The notes under the pieces: generated by a model
Databases searched by the model: none
What the model saw: only the letters and a program-made list of their open reading frames with translations
Told to the model about the DNA's origin: nothing
Made by a program: the position numbers and the translations under genes
Shown: positions 43,957 through 48,248 of the stretch, piece by piece
Layout: each line of letters begins with the position of its first letter
Numbering within the stretch: the stretch's first letter is position 1
Assembly: GCA_964582985.1 (NCBI GenBank)
Contig: CAZOUM010000018.1
Location: 1-48,248, forward strand
Direction of reading: 5' to 3'
DNA: 48,248 nt
Source: CAZQYB01 sp964582985
GTDB taxonomy: Bacteria > Planctomycetota > Phycisphaerae > Sedimentisphaerales > Anaerobacaceae

Positions 43957-46440
43957 TCAGTTGTTGCGGCCAAGCGATGGGGCAAAGCGAGCTAAAAAAG
44001 CTTTGAAATGGCCAATACAGCTGTTTTTTTGCTGAACGAATTGTTCAGCAGGGGCTAAAGGGGGCTGGCTTGTCATTGTTGGTTGAGCTTCTGTGTGGTG
44101 AGACGACTGTACGGAAGTGGATTGATCCCAGCGCATCTTGTCTGAGGTGGGGATGTTCGGGTCATTTTTTGGTTTCAGTATTGCTTTGAAGATATCATCC
44201 TCTGTTACCAGGCCCAGTATTTTGCCTTGTTGGTCTGCCACAGGCAAAACATGTACGTGAAGCCGAGACATATTTTTCATTATAGCCGCGAGCGGTGTCT
44301 GGGGCTTTATAATGTGAACGGGCCTGCTCATTATCCATTTGATTTTTATTTGAAGCGTGGCATCATCCATAGGTCGACGCCATTTGGCAAACATAGGCCG
44401 CAGGTAAGGACTGATCGCGCCTTCTAAATCAGACTTGGATACAATGCCTTCAATCTTTCCTTCCCGACCTACGACCATATAATTAGTATCGTGTTGCTGC
44501 ATTTTAGCGAAAGTTTGCTGAACGCTATCTTCATGTCCTGCCCAAACAAGCTCCTTTTGCATGACATGTTCTGCGCATAATTCTAAAGCTGTCAAGGATG
44601 GTTCGCCCGGAAGGTTCGCCCGTGACTGTGCCATTTTTTCTATGCTTTTGGAAACATCGTTCGCAGCGGACATTTTGCTTTCGGTTATTGTCGCTGATTT
44701 TTCTTCAATATCGGCGTTGGGGGCATTTGTGTCGGTGTTATCTGTTTTTTGTTCAGTACTATCCGCCCCGGCTTTTTCTTCTGTTTGTTCCTTGGCTGGT
44801 TCTTGTTCCTGGATATCGTCTTCGATTTGTGCCTTGACTTCGGCTATCTCCTCTTCGGCTTCAGACTCGGCTTGTGCTGTCGTATCGGCTTGTTCCTCTA
44901 CCTTTTCTTTCGCCACGGCCTTTTCTTCTGTTTGTTCTTTGGCTGGTTCTTGTTCCTGGATATCGTCTTCGATTTGTGCCTTGACCTCGGCTGTCTCCTC
45001 TTCGGCTTCAGACTCGGCTTGTGCTGTCGTATCGGCTTGTTCCTCTACNNNNNNNNNNNNNNNNNNNNNNNNNNNNNNNNNNNNNNNNNNNNNNNNNNNN
45101 NNNNNNNNNNNNNNNNNNNNNNNNNNNNNNNNNNNNNNNNNNNNNNNNATTTGTGCCTTGACCTCGGCTGTCTCCTCTTCGGCTTCAGACTCGGCTTGTG
45201 CTGCCTTGGCTTGTGCCTCGGCGACTTCAGCTTTTGATTTTGCTTTTTGCTTGGCTATTTTCTCTTCTGTTTCAGCCTTGACTCTGGCTATCATATCGGC
45301 ATATTTCTTTACCTTTTCTTCCGCCTGGGTCTTGACCCTGGCTATCTCCTCTTTGCTTTTGGCCTTGAGCTCAGCCAGCTTGGCAACCTCAGCTTTTGAT
45401 TTTGCTTTTTGCTCTTCTACGGTCTCTTCGGCTTCGGCCTTTAGCTTAACTATCTCTTCTTCAGCTTCAGCCTTGACCTCTTTCATTCTGTCGTATGCTT
45501 CGTCAACTTCAGCTTTCGATTTTGCTTTTTGCTCTTCTACCGCTTCTTTGGCCTCAGCTTTGATTTTGGCTATTGTATCAGCGTATTCACTTGCCTTTTC
45601 CTCGGCTTTGGCCTTTAGTTTTGTTATCTGTTCTTCGGCTTTAGATTTTACCTTGCCTATCTTTTCCTTCGCTTCGTCAATTTCAGCGTTTGACTTAGCT
45701 TTTTGCTCATCCATGGCCTCTTTTGCTTCAGCCTTTAGCTTTGCTGTCTTTTCTTCCTCCTCGTCTCTGAGCTCAGCTATCTTCTCCTCAGCTTCGTCTT
45801 TGACCGTTGCTATCTCCTGAGCCCCTTGTTCCTTTGACTTTGCTTCTTGTTCAGCTATCTCCTCTTTTGCTTCGGCCTTGACTTTGGCCATCGTGTCGGT
45901 GTACTCTCTTATCTTTTCCTCGGTGTGGGCTTTTAACCTGGCCATTTGCTCTTCAGTTTCGGCCTTGACCTTGTTTATCTTGTCTTTGGCTTCAGCCCTG
46001 ACCTTTGCGAGTGCCTCGTTAGCTTCGTTTATCTTGTCTTTGGCTCCAGACACGACCTTTGCGAGTGCCTCGTTAGCTTCGTTTATCTTGTCTTTGGCTT
46101 CAGACCTGGCCTTTGCGATTGCCTCGTTAGCTTCGTTTTCTACTTTTGCTTTTTGTTCATCTGCCGCCTTTTTGGTTTCAGCCTTGATTTCGGCCATCAT
46201 ATCAACGTACGCTTTTATATTTCTTTTAACTTGGGTGTTTATCCTGGCTATCTCGGCTTGGACCTTGGCGTTGATCATCTCTACCATCTTGGCAGCATCA
46301 TCTTTCGACTTTATTTTCTGTTTAGCTACCGCTTTTAACAGAAACTCGCCAATCAGGTTCGAAGGTTGGTAAGGACGATACTCACTTGCCTTGTCCTGTC
46401 TTTTTTCCGGCGGTATATTCTTTTGTTCTATCCTGCTCAT
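43957..46440 (-). CDS. Long K/E/A-rich coiled-coil protein with C-terminal CBS pair (contains scaffold gap)
   Basis: About 827 codons including 34 unknown from the N run. I chose the ATG at 46440 (MSRIEQKNIPPEKR); a GTG at 46527 stays open but would translate a terminator-like hairpin. Residues about 40-430 are heptad-like repeats (EAKDKINEANEALAKV three times, VEEQKAKSKAEV several times). Then comes a tandem 49-residue acidic repeat interrupted by the gap. A CBS pair (about 585-750) follows: AEHVMQKELVWAGHEDSVQQ, NYMVVGREGKIEGIVSKSDL, WIMSRPVHIIKPQTPL, VHVLPVADQQGKILGLVTEDD. CBS pairs bind adenosine nucleotides. No membrane segment is visible. A cytoplasmic filament or scaffold with nucleotide sensing is inference. 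Confidence 0.75.
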   Translation of the reverse strand: MSRIEQKNIPPEKRQDKASEYRPYQPSNLIGEFLLKAVAKQKIKSKDDAAKMVEMINAKVQAEIARINTQVKRNIKAYVDMMAEIKAETKKAADEQKAKVENEANEAIAKARSEAKDKINEANEALAKVVSGAKDKINEANEALAKVRAEAKDKINKVKAETEEQMARLKAHTEEKIREYTDTMAKVKAEAKEEIAEQEAKSKEQGAQEIATVKDEAEEKIAELRDEEEEKTAKLKAEAKEAMDEQKAKSNAEIDEAKEKIGKVKSKAEEQITKLKAKAEEKASEYADTIAKIKAEAKEAVEEQKAKSKAEVDEAYDRMKEVKAEAEEEIVKLKAEAEETVEEQKAKSKAEVAKLAELKAKSKEEIARVKTQAEEKVKKYADMIARVKAETEEKIAKQKAKSKAEVAEAQAKAAQAESEAEEETAEVKAQXXXXXXXXXXXXXXXXXXXXXXXXXXXXXXXXXXVEEQADTTAQAESEAEEETAEVKAQIEDDIQEQEPAKEQTEEKAVAKEKVEEQADTTAQAESEAEEEIAEVKAQIEDDIQEQEPAKEQTEEKAGADSTEQKTDNTDTNAPNADIEEKSATITESKMSAANDVSKSIEKMAQSRANLPGEPSLTALELCAEHVMQKELVWAGHEDSVQQTFAKMQQHDTNYMVVGREGKIEGIVSKSDLEGAISPYLRPMFAKWRRPMDDATLQIKIKWIMSRPVHIIKPQTPLAAIMKNMSRLHVHVLPVADQQGKILGLVTEDDIFKAILKPKNDPNIPTSDKMRWDQSTSVQSSHHTEAQPTMTSQPPLAPAEQFVQQKNSCIGHFKAFLARFAPSLGRNN
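44771..45215 (-). repeat. 147-bp in-frame tandem repeat (49 residues per unit)
   Basis: The unit carries VEEQADTTAQAESEAEEE, AEVKAQIEDDIQEQEPAKEQ and TEEKA. Corresponding bases recur exactly 147 bp apart (for example CTGTTTGTTC at 44781 and 44928). At least two full units are present, and partial units flank the N run on both sides. A few substitutions (T for I, C/T changes) separate the copies. Confidence 0.85.
45049..45148. other. Scaffold gap (100 N)
   Basis: Exactly 100 undetermined bases, the usual placeholder for a gap of unknown size, lying inside the 147-bp tandem repeat. Confidence 1.
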
Positions 46441-46443
46441 ATT

Positions 46444-46493
46444 CAAAATAAAACCCCCTGCCTCACCTGGTCGCCTACAAGTAAAGCCGGGGG
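46444..46493 (-). terminator. Terminator-like hairpin in the leader of the CBS coiled-coil gene
   Basis: Minus strand: CCCCC (46493-46489), a G-A mismatch, GCTTTACTTG paired with CAGGTGAGGC (10 bp with several G-U pairs) around the loop TAGGCGAC, then GGGGG (46458-46454) followed by TTTTATTTTG. The start codon at 46440 comes four bases later. A stem of 15 bp plus a U-rich tail is a standard intrinsic terminator; in front of a gene it suggests attenuation. Confidence 0.55.
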
Positions 46494-46527
46494 CTGAATT
46501 ATCTTCCTGTTTTTCAACCATCTCCAC

Positions 46528-47066
46528 TGGCTACTACCTGCTGCATTTATGTGAGGCTTTCACACAATCACAAGCAGCTCAGTGCCTCTTATTTAGTCTA
46601 AGCTCTTTACCATAAGTATCATCGCACAGAATCGCCACTTTTCTTCAACAAAAAGGAACAAAAAATCGCCTGGAACATCGGAAAGAGGCTTTGGTATTAC
46701 GAAAAATCAGGTTGCAGGTGTGTAATTAAGCAAGTTCCTTTGCCAAAATACCCATCTTCAGCCCGTTCCGTAATACATCCTAAATCATTGACCGTGGCGC
46801 AAAATAGCTTTTTTTTCAGGAAAATGCCCTTTTCTTCCGATAATACATATGGTATATAGGTAAGAAATGGCGGTTGAAAGTCTTTTGCGAATAATAGAGT
46901 ATGTCTGGCTTTATGGGAAAACAGATTTTTTGGAGTGGGGCAATCCTACTTGACGTACGTTGCAGGACTACGTAGAATCCGAGGTTAATGTGAAAGCTTG
47001 ACATAGCAGTTAAGCTCTTTGCAGAAAATAAAATAGTGTTAGTTATAAGTGCTTTTAGAAAAAAGA
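46528..47066. other. Intergenic region between divergent genes
   Basis: About 540 AT-rich bases with frequent stops in every frame. It should contain the promoter of the minus-strand coiled-coil gene; TTGTGA and TAAATG at 46553-46576 on the minus strand are the best, weak candidates. TTGACA at 46998-47003 has no -10 box at normal spacing. I recognise no gene or RNA here. Confidence 0.4.
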
Positions 47067-47095
47067 CTGACGAAGCAGCTGGATGCTCATATAAT
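47067..47095 (+). promoter_or_regulatory. Promoter of the small-protein cluster
   Basis: CTGACG (47067-47072), 17 bp, TATAAT (47090-47095). The predicted start near 47102 gives a leader of about 260 nt before the first small gene. Confidence 0.5.
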
Positions 47096-47147
47096 AATAG
47101 CATAAAAGGGTCTTTGGAAAATTAGTGGCTTAGTGAGTAGCGCTGTG

Positions 47148-47278
47148 CTATCCATTGATATATGAGTTGGTTCGTTCTGAAGGGCGGTCAAGCCTCACAT
47201 ATCGGACGTGGATGCAATACCAGCAATGGACTGCAGGAATCTGTTAGAGCTTCTCTTCAGTTCGATAAAAACGGATAG
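47148..47278 (+). ncRNA. Candidate structured leader RNA or small RNA
   Basis: CTATCC (47148-47153) can pair with GGATAG (47273-47278) to close a domain of about 130 nt. Inside, ATATATGAG (47158-47166) pairs with CTCACATAT (47194-47202) with one mismatch, and TTGG with TCAA further in. It is flanked by a promoter and an intrinsic terminator. It matches no riboswitch, 6S, SRP or tmRNA consensus that I know. Pairing was judged by eye only. Confidence 0.35.
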
Positions 47279-47286
47279 GGAAATTC

Positions 47287-47329
47287 AACCCAGCTGGTTA
47301 TCCCAATGGATGGCAGACTGGGTTTTTTT
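47287..47329 (+). terminator. Intrinsic terminator before the small-protein genes
   Basis: AACCCAG (47287-47293) pairs with CTGGGTT (47318-47324), with an inner ATCC-CAAT-GGAT hairpin, followed by seven T (47323-47329). It lies 36 bp before the first small ORF, so it either ends a separate small RNA or attenuates the operon. Confidence 0.75.
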
Positions 47330-47364
47330 ATTTAAGAGAATAACATTTAGGAGATAAACTGAAA

Positions 47365-47529
47365 ATGGGAATTGGATTAGCATTATTGGGTATTGTTCTC
47401 GGCGCGGCTGGAGTTGAAGTGCTTCGCGCAAAGAAACCGGAAGTAATTGAGAAAATCGAAGATGCAGCGAGGCGTTTTGTAGATTCGGTTTGTCCATCAA
47501 AATCTGATGATGAAAAAACGCAAAAGTAA
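47365..47529 (+). CDS. Small glycine-zipper membrane protein (54 residues)
   Basis: ATG at 47365 with AGGAGA upstream; stop TAA at 47527-47529. The protein starts MGIGLALLGIVLGAAGVEVL, a glycine-patterned hydrophobic helix, followed by RAKKPEVIEKIEDAARRF, an amphipathic helix, and a polar tail. It is a paralogue of the next gene: both have a G-x-x-x-GAxGVEVxR core followed by K-x-PE. The pattern resembles the small DUF6110-type proteins; this is recalled similarity, not a search. Probably membrane-inserted and self-associating. Confidence 0.8.
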   Translation: MGIGLALLGIVLGAAGVEVLRAKKPEVIEKIEDAARRFVDSVCPSKSDDEKTQK

Positions 47530-47545
47530 AATGCGTTTTTATTTT
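47514..47545 (+). terminator. Intrinsic terminator overlapping the end of the first small gene
   Basis: AAAAACGCA (47514-47522) pairs perfectly with TGCGTTTTT (47532-47540) around a 9-nt loop containing the stop codon; ATTTT follows. The A-tract/T-tract form can work in both directions. It would set the first gene at higher expression than the ones after it. Confidence 0.6.
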
Positions 47546-47568
47546 ACTGGAAAGAGAAAGGAAAGGCT

Positions 47569-47769
47569 ATGATTAAGAGTCTTGGAATTCTGATAGGCGG
47601 AGTGTTTATCGGCGCTGTCGGCGTGGAAGTCATTCGCAAGAAGTGCCCCGAAGCTCTGGATAAGCTGTATGCAAAAACCTGCGAGGCGGCGTCAGGGGCA
47701 AAAGAGGCTTTCAAGAAGGGATATGCTGATGCCGTCCAGCCCCAGCAGACCGCACAGGCAAGTGTCTGA
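47569..47769 (+). CDS. Small glycine-zipper membrane protein, paralogue of the preceding gene
   Basis: 66 residues. MIKSLGILIGGVFIGAVGVE is the hydrophobic glycine-patterned helix, then VIRKKCPEALDKLYAKTCEA and AFKKGYADAV form an amphipathic region with two Cys. AAAGGAAAGG precedes the ATG. The match to the preceding protein (GAxGVEVxRxKxPE) and its position 39 bp downstream indicate a tandem duplication with divergence. A DUF6110-like assignment is possible. Function not established. Confidence 0.85.
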   Translation: MIKSLGILIGGVFIGAVGVEVIRKKCPEALDKLYAKTCEAASGAKEAFKKGYADAVQPQQTAQASV

Positions 47770-47861
47770 TATTAAACCTTTGCGTTCTCAGGAATATTGG
47801 AGCATCCTGATTTATATTGGGTGCTGAATATAAATAAGATTTGAATAAAAGAGTGCTGAGT

Positions 47862-48128
47862 ATGGCTACACGACAGAGCCAGAAAGTTGAACCTCCGAAA
47901 GTCATTGGGGCGATATCCAGATTTGCTGGTGCTTTGGTTGGAACCGCAGTGGTTACGGGCAAGCGTATCGTTAGACCCCCTGCGCAGGCAGCCGAGGAGC
48001 CTTCGGCCAAACCTGAGAAAAAATCCGTGCGGCCTCCAGCTAAGAAAAAGAAAAAGGCAGCCGTCAAAACAAAGACAAAGGGCCGGAAGGTAAAGAAAGA
48101 AAGTACTGGCCCTCGCCGGAAGAGTTAA
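47862..48128 (+). CDS. Small protein with glycine-rich hydrophobic helix and lysine-rich tail
   Basis: 88 residues from the ATG at 47862 (a TTG at 47841 is also in frame). Residues about 13-34 (KVIGAISRFAGALVGTAVVT) have the same small-residue periodicity as the two preceding proteins. The second half is P/A/K-rich with PPAKKKKKAAVKTKTKGRK, similar to histone H1-like tails, so it may bind nucleic acid, polyphosphate or an acidic surface. It follows the previous gene by 92 bp. No family recognised. Confidence 0.75.
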   Translation: MATRQSQKVEPPKVIGAISRFAGALVGTAVVTGKRIVRPPAQAAEEPSAKPEKKSVRPPAKKKKKAAVKTKTKGRKVKKESTGPRRKS

Positions 48129-48190
48129 ACATCCGGGAAGGGACCTGCATAATCTCCGGCAAAAAAACAGAAACACCAGGCTGCAATTTC

Positions 48191-48219
48191 TTAAGATATC
48201 TTAAAAGGAGTTTAAGATA
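48191..48219 (+). promoter_or_regulatory. Palindrome and direct repeat at a gene start (possible operator)
   Basis: TTAAGATATCTTAA (48191-48204) is a perfect 14-bp palindrome. Its half TTAAGATA recurs at 48212-48219, exactly 21 bp on, two helical turns. The ribosome site AAGGAG lies between the two, so a bound protein or a folded mRNA would block initiation. Confidence 0.45.
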
Positions 48220-48248
48220 ATGTGCTGTGGCAATGAAGAGCTTTCGGG
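48220..48248 (+). CDS. Start of another gene, truncated by the window end
   Basis: ATG at 48220 with AAGGAG nine bases upstream. Only MCCGNEELS is visible. The two cysteines next to the start are unusual, but no function can be given. It continues the small-protein cluster. Confidence 0.6.

Noticed and set aside
44771..45215. CRISPR array or non-coding tandem repeat
   Set aside because: The 147-bp units are adjacent without spacers and remain open in one frame, so this is a protein repeat.
44561..45820. Plus-strand open frame of 419 codons opposite the CBS coiled-coil gene
   Set aside because: It is the antisense of a K/E/A-rich repetitive gene, which naturally gives S/F/A/C-rich frames without stops; it crosses the N gap and has no family features.
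47148..47278. Known riboswitch or 6S/SRP RNA
   Set aside because: No conserved core of the TPP, cobalamin, FMN, c-di-GMP, yybP-ykoY, NiCo, 6S or SRP classes could be matched by eye.

Overview
The window reads as part of a Planctomycetota genome, plausibly an anaerobic Phycisphaerae-like lineage. The inference rests on gene content: a formylglycine sulfatase with many secreted glycosidases and no SusC/D pair, a large MoxR/DUF58/vWA/BatA operon with amidotransferase-like membrane proteins, and long K/E/A-rich coiled-coil proteins. There is no rRNA or marker tree here, so the phylum call is moderate. A run of 100 N at 45049-45148 shows the window is a scaffold with one gap.

Layout. (1) 1-2500: the 3' end of purL, purQ on a repeat-bearing junction, tRNA-Ile2(CAU), tRNA-Phe(GAA) with a terminator, and a primase-like gene fragment. 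(2) 2515-22115, all on the minus strand: ten secreted carbohydrate-active proteins (two six-hairpin proteins, an SGNH hydrolase, a parallel beta-helix protein, a beta-propeller protein, a GH116 enzyme, a type I sulfatase, a GH43/GH32-fold protein, a GH32-like protein and a GH37/GH63-like protein). No transporter or regulator lies inside. Most transcription units begin with a copy of the same promoter plus hairpin leader. (3) 22386-22850: decayed coding remnants. (4) 22901-41238, plus strand: eleven closely packed genes. A membrane coiled-coil protein comes first, then an FbpA/AfuA-like binding protein, an FbpB-like permease fused to an NHL propeller, a vWA/amidotransferase-like protein, MoxR, DUF58, a BatA/vWA protein, another large membrane protein, an ABC-2 exporter pair, and finally a MalK/FbpC-type ATPase that probably belongs to the importer at the start. 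(5) 41441-41657: palindromic repeats. (6) 41666-46440, minus strand: a PAS protein and a CBS-pair protein, both dominated by long coiled coils. (7) 47067-48248, plus strand: a promoter, a structured leader with terminator, and a cluster of very small glycine-zipper proteins running off the window edge.

How it fits together. Region 2 looks like a co-regulated set for periplasmic or extracellular breakdown of a complex, possibly sulfated and fructose- or fucose-containing glycan, with its members tied together by the shared promoter/leader. Region 4 looks like one long operon in which a two-component-plus-ATPase importer brackets a MoxR/vWA metal-binding chaperone module and an ABC-2 exporter. 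Region 7 may be the beginning of a compartment-type or metal-related cluster (a ferrosome-like reading is offered only as a hypothesis). The least explained and most testable signals are the shared leader family, the permease-NHL fusion inside the MoxR/vWA operon, and the small-protein cluster with its structured leader.
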